From Bacteroidales bacterium (lineage in GTDB: Bacteria > Bacteroidota > Bacteroidia > Bacteroidales > F082), in the NCBI GenBank assembly GCA_016291135.1, contig JAEFAE010000003.1, forward strand, positions 20,516 through 84,515: a stretch of DNA of 64,000 nt, read 5' to 3'. Shown here one piece after another: positions 8,238 to 16,864 of the stretch. The notes beneath the pieces were generated by a model. The model was not told the DNA's origin. It saw only the letters and a program-made list of their open reading frames with translations, and did no database searches. Every line of letters starts with the position of its first letter. Position 1 is the stretch's first letter. Both the position numbers and the translations under genes were made by a program.

Positions 8238-9197
8238 ATGCTGAACAGAAGGTTTTTGCGGGTCAAGGTGTTGCAGGAAATCTATGCCTACCACCAGGCT
8301 CAAGAGACGGATATGTTGGCTGGGGAGCGCCAGCTGATGAACAGTATCGATGCGTTGTACGGCCTCTTCATCCGCCAGTTGACGTTTTTTGTTGAAGTCA
8401 AGTGTTTCGCCGAGCGCAGGATCGAGGAGAACCTGCACAAGAACTTCCCTACGGAGGAGGACTTGAATCCCAACCGCCGTTTCGTCCACAACCGCGTACT
8501 CAACGCCTTGGAGAACAACAAGGACCTGCAGCGCTTGCAGGAGAAGTACAAGATCAGCTGGGTGGATGACCGTGAGGACTTCATCCGCGGCTTTTACAAC
8601 CGCCTCCGCGAGTATCCCGAATACGTGGCGTACATGAACAGCGAGCAGGACAGCTTTGCCCAAGACAAGCGCTTGTTGCTCGACCTGATCGACAACCACA
8701 TCGTGGACGACGAGCTGCTTTTCGACTACTATGCCGACAAGAACCTTTTCTATTATAGCGACTATCAACTGGGACTCTTCCTGCTTTGGAAGTTCCTCAA
8801 CGAGATGGATGCGCATTTTGATGCCGACACCCCGATTCCCCCGGCCTTCAAGACGGAAAACGACGAGAGCAACGACGACAAGCGTTTTGTGGTGCGGCTT
8901 TTCAAGGAGACCTTGGCACATGCCCCCGAATACCAGCCGCTGGTGGCTTCGCACAGCGCCAACTGGGACTATGAGCGGGTGGCCCTGATGGACAAGATCA
9001 TCCTGTTCATGGCCCTGACGGAATTCTGCCAGTTCCCGGAGATCCCGGTCAAGGTCACCATCAACGAATACATTGAAATCTCCAAGTTCTATAGCACCCC
9101 CGAAAGCCGTCGCTTCATCAATGGCATCCTCGACAAACTTGCCGAGCAGCTCAAGGCGGAAGGGAAACTGGTCAAAAGGGGGAGAGGCCTGGTGTGA
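8238..9197 (+). CDS. nusB: Transcription antitermination protein NusB (long Bacteroidota form)
   Basis: A 319-aa NusB. NusB pairs with S10/NusE at boxA sites to stop premature termination in rRNA operons. The C-terminal part (WDYERVALMDKIILFMALTEFCQFPEIPVKVTINEYIEISKFY and FINGILDKL) is the typical NusB helical domain; the N-terminal 160 residues are the extension usual in Bacteroidota, about twice the E. coli length. I use ATG 8238 (MLNRRFLRVKVLQ) because the promoter box overlaps the longer start. It leads a tightly packed operon with porQ, recF and a DUF721 gene. Confidence 0.9.
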   Translation: MLNRRFLRVKVLQEIYAYHQAQETDMLAGERQLMNSIDALYGLFIRQLTFFVEVKCFAERRIEENLHKNFPTEEDLNPNRRFVHNRVLNALENNKDLQRLQEKYKISWVDDREDFIRGFYNRLREYPEYVAYMNSEQDSFAQDKRLLLDLIDNHIVDDELLFDYYADKNLFYYSDYQLGLFLLWKFLNEMDAHFDADTPIPPAFKTENDESNDDKRFVVRLFKETLAHAPEYQPLVASHSANWDYERVALMDKIILFMALTEFCQFPEIPVKVTINEYIEISKFYSTPESRRFINGILDKLAEQLKAEGKLVKRGRGLV

Positions 9198-9223
9198 CAC
9201 ACTCCCCGAACGGTGAAACGACG

Positions 9224-10264
9224 ATGAAAAAAGGACTTCTGATACTGACCCTTTGCTGTCTGTGGCTGACGCTTCCGTTGCGTGCCCAGGAAACCAATGG
9301 CACCTTTGCCTTCCTGAAGGCGACCAACTCGGCTCGTGTGGCTGCGTTGGGCGGCCTGCCGCTTCCCATGATGGACGGCGACATCCAGACCGCGGTGTTC
9401 AATCCCGCCACTATTGGGGAGGAGATGCACAACAGGGTCGGGCTCTCCTACGTGGACTATTTCGCGGACATCAATTTCGGTACGGCCCAGTATGCCCGAA
9501 GCTTCGACAAGTTCGGAAGCTATGCCGCCACGGTGCAGTTCCACAACTACGGCAAGTTCCAGGAGACCACGGAGAGCGGCCTCGGAACGGGTGTCGCCTT
9601 CACAGGTTCCGACTATGCCGTGCAGCTGGGTTGGGGCCGCCGCCTCACCCCGCATTGGAGCATCGGCGCCTCTTTGAAATATGCTGGTCTGCAGTATGAG
9701 CAATATGCCGCCGGCGCCCTGGCTGTCGATGTGGCAGGTGCCTATCGTAGCGATGGCGGATGGCTCTTTGCGTTGACGGCCCGGAACATTGGAACCCAGC
9801 TGTTCAACCAGTTCGACGACCGGAGGGTGCGCCTGCCTTTCGAGATGGATTTCGGGGTCTCGAAACACCTCGACCACCTGCCATTGACGGTGTACTTCTG
9901 GTACGACGACCTCCAACAGTGGAACAAGTTGTATGACGATCCCCTCGATTTGGAAGGCAATGTCGATCCTTTCACGGGCGAGGTGCAACAAGAGAGCGCC
10001 GTGGCGCATGTCGCCAAGAACATCGCCTGCCACTTGGTGGTGGCCGGCGAGCTCAGCCTAGGGAAGAACCTGATGTTGCGTGCCGCGTACAACTACGGTC
10101 AACGCCATGCGATGGACGTGCCTTCGGAACGGACCCTGGTCGGCTTCTCGGCCGGTTTCGCCGTCAAGGTCAAGATGTTCCAGCTCAGCTATGCCCGGGC
10201 CCGCTCCAACATCAACGCCTCGCCGAACTACCTCACCCTCACCATGGACCTCAACCAGTTCTAA
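9224..10264 (+). CDS. porQ: Type IX secretion system protein PorQ
   Basis: A 346-aa outer-membrane protein of the T9SS. It starts with a signal peptide (MKKGLLILTLCCLWLTLPLRAQ) and runs into beta strands with the PorQ signatures NSARVAALGG, FNPATIG and YVDYFADINFGT, ending LTLTMDLNQF. In PorQ-bearing species the protein works with PorU, PorV and PorZ in processing and attaching T9SS cargo. ATG 9224 is preferred over the GTG at 9194 because the signal peptide begins there. The gene sits between nusB and recF, and recF starts on the next base after its stop. Confidence 0.87.
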   Translation: MKKGLLILTLCCLWLTLPLRAQETNGTFAFLKATNSARVAALGGLPLPMMDGDIQTAVFNPATIGEEMHNRVGLSYVDYFADINFGTAQYARSFDKFGSYAATVQFHNYGKFQETTESGLGTGVAFTGSDYAVQLGWGRRLTPHWSIGASLKYAGLQYEQYAAGALAVDVAGAYRSDGGWLFALTARNIGTQLFNQFDDRRVRLPFEMDFGVSKHLDHLPLTVYFWYDDLQQWNKLYDDPLDLEGNVDPFTGEVQQESAVAHVAKNIACHLVVAGELSLGKNLMLRAAYNYGQRHAMDVPSERTLVGFSAGFAVKVKMFQLSYARARSNINASPNYLTLTMDLNQF

Positions 10265-11374
10265 ATGTACCTGAAGGAGTTGAGACTGGCCAATTTCAAG
10301 AACTGCGAATCCGCCGAGTTGGCGTTTTCGGAGAAGGTAAACTGTTTGGTGGGCCTCAACGGTGCCGGCAAGACCAACGTCCTTGACGCCATCTATTATC
10401 TCTCGTTTTGCAAGAGTTTCTTCAATGCGGCCGACAAGCTGAACATCCGGCACGACCAGGACTTTTTCAGTATCCATGGGGTGTATGGCTTCGACGACAA
10501 GGAGGACGAGTGGGTGTCTTGTGTGCAGAAACGCGACGCCAAGAAGTCGTTCAAGCGCAACAAGAAGGAATACGACCGGCTGGCGGACCACATCGGACGC
10601 ATCCCGCTGGTGATGATCTCGCCCTACGACCGCGACCTGATCAACGAGGGGAGCGACCTGCGGCGGAAGTTTATCGACGGGGTGATCTCCCAGTTCGATC
10701 CGCAGTATCTCGCCGCCCTGTTGAAATACAACCGTGCCTTGCTGCAACGCAACATGCAGCTGCGCCAGTTTGCCGAGTCTCGCCAGTTTGACGCCGCTTT
10801 GCTGGGCCTTTGGGACGACCAGCTCTGTGTGGCGGCCGACGCCATCCATGACAAGCGGCGCCGGTTCCTGGAGGAGTTCCGTCCCATCTTCCAACACTAC
10901 TATGAGGTGGTGTCTGGAGGCAAGGAACAGGTGGCGGTGGGCTACCAGTCGCGTCTCGACGCCAAGCCCTTGCGCGAGCTGCTCGGGGAGAGCCTCCCGC
11001 AGGACCGCGCCTCCTGCTATACCAACGTGGGCATCCACAAGGACGACTTGGACTTCCAGCTCGACGGCCATCCCCTCAAGAAGTTTGGTTCCCAGGGACA
11101 GCAGAAGTCGTTTGTGGTCTCCGTCCGCCTGGCCCAGTTCGAATACAATTACCAGAAGATCGGTTACAAGCCCATCCTCTTGCTGGACGACATCTTCGAC
11201 AAGCTCGACGATCAGCGGGTGATGAAGCTGGTGCGCCTGGTGGGCGACAACCATTTCGGGCAGGTGTTCATCACCGACACGCAGCGCCAACGGGTGGAAC
11301 GCCTGTTCGACGACACCGACATCCAACATCGCATCTTCGAAGTGGAATCCGGCCAAATCCATCCCATGCCATGA
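10265..11374 (+). CDS. recF: DNA replication and repair protein RecF
   Basis: A 369-aa SMC-like ATPase that loads RecA at gaps via RecFOR. The Walker A motif GLNGAGKT is at residues 30-37; the signature region GSQGQQKSFVVSVRLAQF and the Walker B LLLDDIFDKLD follow near residues 280-310. The ATG at 10265 follows the porQ TAA with no gap, and the TGA overlaps the next ATG. The length is typical. The recF-DUF721 pair is a common Bacteroidota arrangement. Confidence 0.96.
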   Translation: MYLKELRLANFKNCESAELAFSEKVNCLVGLNGAGKTNVLDAIYYLSFCKSFFNAADKLNIRHDQDFFSIHGVYGFDDKEDEWVSCVQKRDAKKSFKRNKKEYDRLADHIGRIPLVMISPYDRDLINEGSDLRRKFIDGVISQFDPQYLAALLKYNRALLQRNMQLRQFAESRQFDAALLGLWDDQLCVAADAIHDKRRRFLEEFRPIFQHYYEVVSGGKEQVAVGYQSRLDAKPLRELLGESLPQDRASCYTNVGIHKDDLDFQLDGHPLKKFGSQGQQKSFVVSVRLAQFEYNYQKIGYKPILLLDDIFDKLDDQRVMKLVRLVGDNHFGQVFITDTQRQRVERLFDDTDIQHRIFEVESGQIHPMP

Positions 11375-11661
11375 ACGATCCCAACCAGAACACCATCGGG
11401 GAACTGATCAAGGCGTTCTACGAGGAACGCAAGGGCCCTGGCTATCTCGACGAGGTCAAGGTGGTCAAGGGATGGCCGGAAGTGGTGGGTCCGTTCATCG
11501 CACACCATACCCGGGAGGTGAACGTGCGCAACGGAGTGTTGTATGTGCGTCTGACTTCCGACAGCCTCCGCACGGAACTCAGCTATTCCAAGTCGGTCTT
11601 GCTCAAGCATCTCAACGAATTGGTGGGCTATCCACTGCTTTCCGACATCGTTTTTCGTTGA
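11371..11661 (+). CDS. DUF721 (DciA-like) protein
   Basis: A 96-aa protein of the DUF721 family. The visible signature is VKGWPEVVGPFIAHHTREVNVRNGVLYVRL followed by LRTELSYSK, which matches the DciA core domain. DciA in other phyla loads the replicative helicase; whether this short form does so is an inference supported by its position. It overlaps recF by ATGA and closes the nusB operon. Confidence 0.8.
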   Translation: MNDPNQNTIGELIKAFYEERKGPGYLDEVKVVKGWPEVVGPFIAHHTREVNVRNGVLYVRLTSDSLRTELSYSKSVLLKHLNELVGYPLLSDIVFR

Positions 11662-11719
11662 TTTTGGCTTTTTTCGAGGAAAAATGCAGAAAAATAGCTT
11701 CACTTTCAACCCTTTTCCG

Positions 11720-11727
11720 TATTTTTG
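11720..11727 (+). promoter_or_regulatory. -7 box (TATTTTTG) of efp
   Basis: TATTTTTG lies 47 nt before the efp ATG at 11775. Confidence 0.55.
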
Positions 11728-11774
11728 CCCTTTAAATCGTTAATTTTTTAAATCATTAAATCTAAAAATCGAAT

Positions 11775-12338
11775 ATGCTTAGTCAAGATGTAAAGATCGG
11801 AAGTGCCATCCGTATGGACGGAAAGATTTATTTCTGCATCGACTTCCAACATGTCAAGCCTGGTAAAGGCAATACCATCATGCGTATCAAGCTGAAGGAC
11901 GTGCTCAGCGGCAATGTGCTAGAGAAGCGTTTCGACATCGGCGTGAAGCTGGAGGATGTCCGCGTGGAACACCGTCCCTATCAGTACCTCTATAAGGAAG
12001 GTGAAGACTTCATTTTCATGCACACCGAGACCTACGACCAGATTCCGATCGCGGGCGACAACATCACGGGTGTGAAGTTCATGAAGGAAAACGACATTGT
12101 CGATGTCGTTGTCGATGCCAGTACCGAGACCATCCTCTTCGCCGAAATGCCGGTGAAGACCGTGCTGAAGGTGACCTATACCGAACCAGGCGAAAAGGGC
12201 AATACCGCCACCAACGCGCTGAAGGAAGCCACCGTTGAGACCGGCGCCATGGTCCGTGTTCCGCTGTTCATCAACACCGATGACATGATCCGTGTGGATA
12301 CCCGTACCGGTGAGTATTGTGAACGTGTGAAGGCCTGA
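11775..12338 (+). CDS. efp: Translation elongation factor P
   Basis: A 187-aa EF-P, which relieves ribosome stalling at polyproline. Three beta-barrel domains are evident from the length and from KPGKGNTIMRIKLKDVLSGNV, PIAGDNITGVKFM and the C-terminal VPLFINTDDMIRVDTRTGEYCERV. The loop-tip residue that is modified in other bacteria is Lys31 (KPGKG). No modification enzyme gene is in the window. The stop TGA shares its A with the ATG of the lpxD-like gene (TGATG), so the two are coupled. Confidence 0.96.
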   Translation: MLSQDVKIGSAIRMDGKIYFCIDFQHVKPGKGNTIMRIKLKDVLSGNVLEKRFDIGVKLEDVRVEHRPYQYLYKEGEDFIFMHTETYDQIPIAGDNITGVKFMKENDIVDVVVDASTETILFAEMPVKTVLKVTYTEPGEKGNTATNALKEATVETGAMVRVPLFINTDDMIRVDTRTGEYCERVKA

Positions 12339-13282
12339 TGAAAATCAAGAAGACCACATTGAAGCATATCGCCGAGCTGATCGGCGCGCAATATGTCGGG
12401 AATCCGAACATGCCCGTCACCGGCTTCAACGAAATCCATAAGGTGGAAGCCGGTGATGTGACGTTCGTCGATCACCCGAAATATTATGGCAAAGCTTTGA
12501 ACTCAGCCGCCACTGTTGTGTTGATCAACAAACAGGTGGAGTGTCCCGAGGGCAAGGCTTTGCTCATTCATGACGATCCCTTCGACGCCTTCATCAAGGC
12601 GATGCGTCATTATCGTCCCTTGGAGCCCTGCTCGCAGGCCATCAGTCCTTCCGCCGAGATCGGGGAGGGGACCGTTATCATGCCGGGCAGCTTCGTGGGC
12701 AACCATGCCAAGATTGGGAAGAACTGCATCATCCATCCCAATGTCACCATCTACGACTACTGCGTGGTGGGTGACAACGTCGTGATCCACTCGGGCAGCG
12801 TCATCGGCGCCGATGCCTATTACTTCCAGCGTCGGGCCGACGGGTACAAGAAGTTCGAGTCGTTTGGCCGCGTGGTGATCGAAGACGATGTCGAGATCGG
12901 CGCCTTGTGCAGCATCGACAAGGGTGTGACTTCCGACACCACCATCCGCAAGGGCACCAAGATGGACAACCATTGCCAAGTCGGACATGACAGCTATATC
13001 GGCTGCAACTGCCTGATTGGGAGCCATGCCGCCATCGCCGGCGTCACCCGCATCGAGGACGACGTCATCCTGTGGGGACGTGTCTGCGTCAACAAGGACC
13101 TGGTGATCGGCGAGGGTGCCGTGGTATTGGCCACCTCGGCTGTCGACAAGAGCATCGAACCGGGCAAGGCCGTGTTCGGCGTGCCGGCCCAAGACGTCCG
13201 CAAGCAATGGCGCGAGCAGGCCGCCATGCGTAAGCTTCCCGATTTCCTGAAGGAATTCTATAAAAACAATCCCGACTTCTGA
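12338..13282 (+). CDS. LpxD-like UDP-3-O-acylglucosamine N-acyltransferase
   Basis: A 314-aa left-handed beta-helix acyltransferase of the LpxD family, which adds the amide-linked acyl chain in lipid A synthesis. The N-terminal domain (residues 1-100, ending KALLIHDDPFDAF) matches the LpxD uridine-binding domain. Hexapeptide repeats (IGEGTVIMPGSFVGNHAKIG onward) cover about 105-270, with the segment MDNHCQVGHDSYIG where LpxD has its catalytic histidine region. Many Bacteroidota carry a second LpxD-like gene next to efp, and this may be that paralogue rather than the essential one, so I leave the symbol blank. Confidence 0.8.
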   Translation: MKIKKTTLKHIAELIGAQYVGNPNMPVTGFNEIHKVEAGDVTFVDHPKYYGKALNSAATVVLINKQVECPEGKALLIHDDPFDAFIKAMRHYRPLEPCSQAISPSAEIGEGTVIMPGSFVGNHAKIGKNCIIHPNVTIYDYCVVGDNVVIHSGSVIGADAYYFQRRADGYKKFESFGRVVIEDDVEIGALCSIDKGVTSDTTIRKGTKMDNHCQVGHDSYIGCNCLIGSHAAIAGVTRIEDDVILWGRVCVNKDLVIGEGAVVLATSAVDKSIEPGKAVFGVPAQDVRKQWREQAAMRKLPDFLKEFYKNNPDF

Positions 13283-13303
13283 TTTCTGTCTATTGACTTC
13301 TGA

Positions 13304-14743
13304 CTAGTATTGGTATGCCCCCAGGTCGGGTGTGCCCAGGCGGTTTGTGCCATCCAGGTCGTAAGGCACTTGGGTGGCGATGACCGGGTTTCCGGAACCG
13401 ACGGCAGGCGAAAGCACGTCGCTGAGATGGAAGTCGAAGTTGCGCGCATCCTTGAACAGGGGATCCTGGTTGAAGAGGCAACTGTTGAATCCGGGGCTGG
13501 TGCCTTGGAAGGTCTCCGTCTTGATCAGGCAGTGGTCGAACAGGTAGGTGGTGTCGACCGTCTGTCCGCTGAGGTCGGTGACGAACTCGTTTTTGGAGGC
13601 GCCATAGACGATGCTGTTGCCCATCTCGAAGTGGAAGGGGAACTCATTCCGTTGTTCCTCGTCGTCGTAATAGTTGTTGAACACCAAGGTGGGGTTGGTC
13701 CGCACGCTTTTCCACCAGTAGTTTCCGAAGGTGCAGTGTCGGAACACGTAGTCACCGCCGATCTGTACGGCACAGGCATACTGGCCGCAGTTGTCGACGA
13801 CAAGATTGTTGGCTTCGATGGCGTAATACAACGCATAGAGCCCCATGCCGGTGTGATTCTCGATGATGCAGTTGTTGAGGCGGAGGGCCGCTTGGGTGGC
13901 TTTTAGGAACGACTCGGCTTGGACGCCGATGTAGCCGTTTCGGATGATGGCGTGCTCGATGCGGTGATCCGCTCCGGGACGGCATTCCTGAAGCCAGATG
14001 CGGTCCCATTGTCCGGGCTCGTCCTGGAAAGCGCCTTCCAGCCGGTCGCCTTCGATGACGACGGGCTGTGTTGCCGTGCCTTCGACGATGAGCTGTCCTT
14101 CGCTCCACGAGACGATGCCGCTCTTGTCGTGGATATGGATGTGGGTGCCTTCATGGATGTGAAGGGTGCCCCAGGAATTGATCAGGGCGTAGCCATAGAT
14201 GACGTAGGGCAGCTCGTTGGTCCAGTGGGTGGTCTCAAGGCTGTCCGCTACGATGGTGTAGGGATAACGTAGCACCGACACGGTCTGGTCGCCGACGATG
14301 TAACGGGCGTTCTGTCCCCAGGCTACCAGCTTGATCTGCTGGACGTTGCCGTTGGTGACGAACAACAGGCTGTCTTCCACCACAAAAGGCGTGTTGGCAT
14401 CGGTCGGGTCGATGGTCACGGTGAGAAAGGTGTAGAGGCTGTCGTTGGCAGGGAGGATCTTGTCGTGAAACTCCGTGCCGGGGTCGCCGTCGAGGTTGAT
14501 CTTGAAACGCGACTGCTCGCCGCCCATGAGACGTACCTCACTGATCATGAGGTCTTGCGGGTAGGGGTTGTAGAGGACGAGATGGTGGGTCGAGGAGCCC
14601 AGGCTGGTAAACACCGTATCGAAGAGCACGGTGTCGACGGAAAACTGGAGCCGGTGGCTGGGGTCGTCGCTGATGGGGTTCTCCTGGCGGCAGGAGGACA
14701 GGGCCATGGCGAAACCGATCATGATCAGGAAAAAACGCTTCAT
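13304..14743 (-). CDS. Right-handed beta-helix lipoprotein
   Basis: A 479-aa surface or periplasmic lipoprotein. The lipobox is ALSSC with Cys18. Residues 25-165 look like a beta-sandwich domain. Residues 180-440 have the asparagine-rich ladder of a right-handed parallel beta-helix (LRLNNCIIENHTGMGLYALY, NNLVVDNCGQYACAVQI, LFDHCLIKTETF), and the chain ends DLGAYQY, a common ending in this Bacteroidota family. It is often called a pectate-lyase-fold protein, but no catalytic residues can be identified. A binding or structural role is as likely as an enzymatic one. Confidence 0.8.
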   Translation of the reverse strand: MKRFFLIMIGFAMALSSCRQENPISDDPSHRLQFSVDTVLFDTVFTSLGSSTHHLVLYNPYPQDLMISEVRLMGGEQSRFKINLDGDPGTEFHDKILPANDSLYTFLTVTIDPTDANTPFVVEDSLLFVTNGNVQQIKLVAWGQNARYIVGDQTVSVLRYPYTIVADSLETTHWTNELPYVIYGYALINSWGTLHIHEGTHIHIHDKSGIVSWSEGQLIVEGTATQPVVIEGDRLEGAFQDEPGQWDRIWLQECRPGADHRIEHAIIRNGYIGVQAESFLKATQAALRLNNCIIENHTGMGLYALYYAIEANNLVVDNCGQYACAVQIGGDYVFRHCTFGNYWWKSVRTNPTLVFNNYYDDEEQRNEFPFHFEMGNSIVYGASKNEFVTDLSGQTVDTTYLFDHCLIKTETFQGTSPGFNSCLFNQDPLFKDARNFDFHLSDVLSPAVGSGNPVIATQVPYDLDGTNRLGTPDLGAYQY

Positions 14744-14759
14744 CGATGCAAATTTGGCA

Positions 14760-14767
14760 CAAAAATA
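14760..14767 (-). promoter_or_regulatory. -7 box (TATTTTTG) of the beta-helix lipoprotein
   Basis: The reverse strand reads TATTTTTG, 16 nt upstream of the ATG at 14743. It sits just beside the inverted repeat at 14773-14798. Confidence 0.5.
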
Positions 14768-14772
14768 GCTAT

Positions 14773-14798
14773 TTATTATTGATTTGGCTCAATAATAA
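14773..14798. promoter_or_regulatory. Perfect inverted repeat in a divergent promoter (possible CRP/FNR-type operator)
   Basis: TTATTATTGA-tttggc-TCAATAATAA has perfect 10-bp arms. Its core TTGA-N6-TCAA resembles the CRP/FNR-family half-site layout. It lies between the -7 boxes of the two divergent genes and covers the -33 region of the barrel gene. Confidence 0.55.
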
Positions 14799-14799
14799 C

Positions 14800-14807
14800 T
14801 ATCTTTG
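14800..14807 (+). promoter_or_regulatory. -7 box (TATCTTTG) of the barrel protein gene
   Basis: TATCTTTG lies 19 nt before the ATG at 14827. A TTG at 14779-14781, 18 nt upstream, could be the -33 element. Confidence 0.6.
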
Positions 14808-14826
14808 CCGCAAAATAGTATCGACT

Positions 14827-15402
14827 ATGAAAAGAATCCTTGTCTTGGGCTCCCTGTTGTTGATGACGGTGCTCTGTGCGATGCCAGCCCTCGCACAACG
14901 TTTCGGCGCCCCCGAAACCATGAAGAACAAAATCGTCCTCGGAGGCGATATCGGTGCGAGCTACTACGGCCGCCATCTGTATTTCTCGCTGGCTCCCCAA
15001 GTGGGTTACCGCCTGACGCGCAACCTTGAGGTGGGAACGCGTTTGGGTTACAGCCTGAACTACTACTACGACTATGGCGCTTACGGCAGCTTCTTCAACC
15101 ATTATTTCAGCGGGGCGCTCTACGCCAACTACGAGATCTTCGCCGGCATCTATGCCCATGTCGAGGATGAAGAGGTGTGTCGCCTGGTCAGCGGGCCGGC
15201 CATCACCAGTGCCTCGACCCAATGGTACAACAGCCTGTTGGCAGGAATCGGATACCGTCAATACAGCAGTTCGCGGAGCTTCGTCTTCTATTCCTTGCTC
15301 TACGACATCTCGTATGACTATGTCACCGATGACAACCCATACATCAGCCCCTTTGTGGTGCGGGTAGGCGCCTGTTTTGCCTTGGATGGGAAAAAGAAGT
15401 GA
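14827..15402 (+). CDS. Outer-membrane beta-barrel protein, function unknown
   Basis: A 191-aa protein with a signal peptide (MKRILVLGSLLLMTVLCAMPALAQ) and alternating aromatic strands (GGDIGASYYGRHLYFSLAPQ, LEVGTRLGYSLNYYYDYG, FVVRVGACFAL) typical of small outer-membrane barrels. I start at ATG 14827 because the -7 box lies inside the longer track ORF. The gene is followed by smpB with a 15-nt gap, so they may share a transcript. No specific family is recognised. Confidence 0.75.
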   Translation: MKRILVLGSLLLMTVLCAMPALAQRFGAPETMKNKIVLGGDIGASYYGRHLYFSLAPQVGYRLTRNLEVGTRLGYSLNYYYDYGAYGSFFNHYFSGALYANYEIFAGIYAHVEDEEVCRLVSGPAITSASTQWYNSLLAGIGYRQYSSSRSFVFYSLLYDISYDYVTDDNPYISPFVVRVGACFALDGKKK

Positions 15403-15417
15403 TTTTTATGTTTTGTG

Positions 15418-15882
15418 ATGGAGAAGAAAAACAACAACACCGTCAATATCAAGAACAAGCGTGCCGAGCATGAGTATTTTTTGATGGACACGCTGACCGC
15501 CGGCCTGGTGCTGACCGGAACGGAGATCAAGTCGATCCGGAACGGGAAGGCCAGCCTAGCGGATGCCTATTGCATGTTCAAGGGAACGGAGCTGTTTGTG
15601 GTGGGCATGCACATCGCCGAGTACGACAAGGGCACCTACAACAACCACGACCCCAAGCGTGACCGCAAGTTGCTGCTGACGGCCCGTGAGCTCCGAAAGA
15701 TGAAGAACAAGGTCCAGGAGAAGGGCCTGACCATCATCCCGATACTGCTGTATATCAACGAGAAAGGCCTGGCCAAGCTCGATATCGCCTTGGCTCGGGG
15801 CAAACATTATTACGACAAGCGCGAGACCCTCAAGAACAAGGACTCGAAGCGCGATGTGGAAAAGCAATTGAAAGGATATTAA
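15418..15882 (+). CDS. smpB: SsrA-binding protein SmpB
   Basis: A 154-aa SmpB, which binds tmRNA and delivers it to stalled ribosomes. The oligonucleotide-binding barrel shows NKRAEHEYFLMDTLTAGLVL, GTEIKSIRNGKASLADAY and KLLLTARELRKM; the C-terminal tail GKHYYDKRETLKNKDSKRD is the part that folds into a helix in the mRNA channel. Start at ATG 15418; the track begins one codon earlier at a GTG. The next gene begins one base after the stop. Confidence 0.97.
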   Translation: MEKKNNNTVNIKNKRAEHEYFLMDTLTAGLVLTGTEIKSIRNGKASLADAYCMFKGTELFVVGMHIAEYDKGTYNNHDPKRDRKLLLTARELRKMKNKVQEKGLTIIPILLYINEKGLAKLDIALARGKHYYDKRETLKNKDSKRDVEKQLKGY

Positions 15883-15883
15883 G

Positions 15884-16438
15884 ATGAAAAAGTGGATTAT
15901 TGTCGTCGCATTGCTGGTCTCGGGTGTCGTGTCGAAGGCCCAGGACGGCCGTGTCGCCGATGCCGGCGCCATCCAGTGGATGGGCTTCGAAGAAGCTGTC
16001 GCAGCCAGCGAGAAACAACCCAAGAAGATCTTTATCGACGTCTATACCGAATGGTGCGGCTGGTGCAAGAAGATGGACAAGACCACCTTTGTGGATCCCG
16101 CCGTGGCGAAATACATGAACGAGAACTATTATCCCGTGAAGTTCGATGCCGAGAGCAGCGAACCGGTGCATTACAAAGGGGTGGAGTTCGTCAAGGTGAT
16201 GCAGGCGCCCGGGAAGGGCGTGCACCAGCTGGCGGCCGCTTTGTTGCAGAACAAGCTGTCGTATCCTTCTTACGTGCTCTTGGATGAGGAACAGAAGCTG
16301 TTGCAGGTGATTCCGGGCTACCAGGAGGCCAAGATGTTTCTTCCTATCTTGCATTTCTTTGGAGACGATGCCTACAAGACCACCCCGTGGGCGGACTATT
16401 ATGAGTCGTTCTCCCAGGGGGATGCGAAAAAAGAATAG
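15884..16438 (+). CDS. Secreted thioredoxin-fold protein
   Basis: A 184-aa exported protein. A signal peptide covers residues 1-20 (ending SKAQ). The thioredoxin-like domain has the active site WCGWCKK with Cys58 and Cys61 in IFIDVYTEWCGWC, followed by DPAVAKYMNENYYPVKFDAE, a pattern of the DUF255/thioredoxin-7 type. It probably acts as a periplasmic disulfide reductase or oxidase. It follows smpB immediately and likely shares its transcript. The downstream membrane protein with CxxC motifs may be a redox partner, but that is inference. Confidence 0.82.
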   Translation: MKKWIIVVALLVSGVVSKAQDGRVADAGAIQWMGFEEAVAASEKQPKKIFIDVYTEWCGWCKKMDKTTFVDPAVAKYMNENYYPVKFDAESSEPVHYKGVEFVKVMQAPGKGVHQLAAALLQNKLSYPSYVLLDEEQKLLQVIPGYQEAKMFLPILHFFGDDAYKTTPWADYYESFSQGDAKKE

Positions 16439-16471
16439 GGGGAAAGACCCGCCTGTATGAAATCATTTTAT

Positions 16472-16479
16472 TATCTTTG
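16472..16479 (+). promoter_or_regulatory. -7 box (TATCTTTG) of the small lipoprotein gene
   Basis: TATCTTTG lies inside the longer track ORF and 16 nt before the ATG at 16496, so it decides the start. Confidence 0.55.
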
Positions 16480-16495
16480 CCGAAAATTCCTTGGA

Positions 16496-16852
16496 ATGAA
16501 AAAACTGTTGCTTGTGATCCTGCTGGTGTGCATGGGCCTGGGACTGGGTTCCTGCCAGAAATCCCGTTATTGCCAGTGCTATGCCATGGTCGAAGACGAG
16601 ACCGTGGCCTTTGGCGAGGAGCTGGACGTGGAGGACATGACGGCCTCGCAGCTCGACGCCTTGGACCAGCGCCATCGTTACAACCTCTTTGTGATCGAGC
16701 GTCAGAACTCGTGCGACGACAAGGAGAACGAGATCCAGGGCTGGGGACAGGTGGTATGCGAGGAAGTCGATCCCAAGATGGATGACAGCTGGTGGCGTAA
16801 CCTCTTCAACCGCAACAACAATAACAATAACAACAATTCCAACAACCATTAA
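16496..16852 (+). CDS. Small lipoprotein with asparagine-rich tail, function unknown
   Basis: A 118-aa predicted lipoprotein (lipobox LGLGSC, Cys20) with three further cysteines (YCQCY, NSC, VVC) and an acidic middle. The last dozen residues are almost all asparagine (NRNNNN...), encoded by mixed AAC/AAT codons, a sequence prone to length change. It has no family I recognise. It is followed 12 nt later by the MauE/DoxX-like gene. Confidence 0.7.
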   Translation: MKKLLLVILLVCMGLGLGSCQKSRYCQCYAMVEDETVAFGEELDVEDMTASQLDALDQRHRYNLFVIERQNSCDDKENEIQGWGQVVCEEVDPKMDDSWWRNLFNRNNNNNNNNSNNH

Positions 16853-16864
16853 TACGGACCGTCC

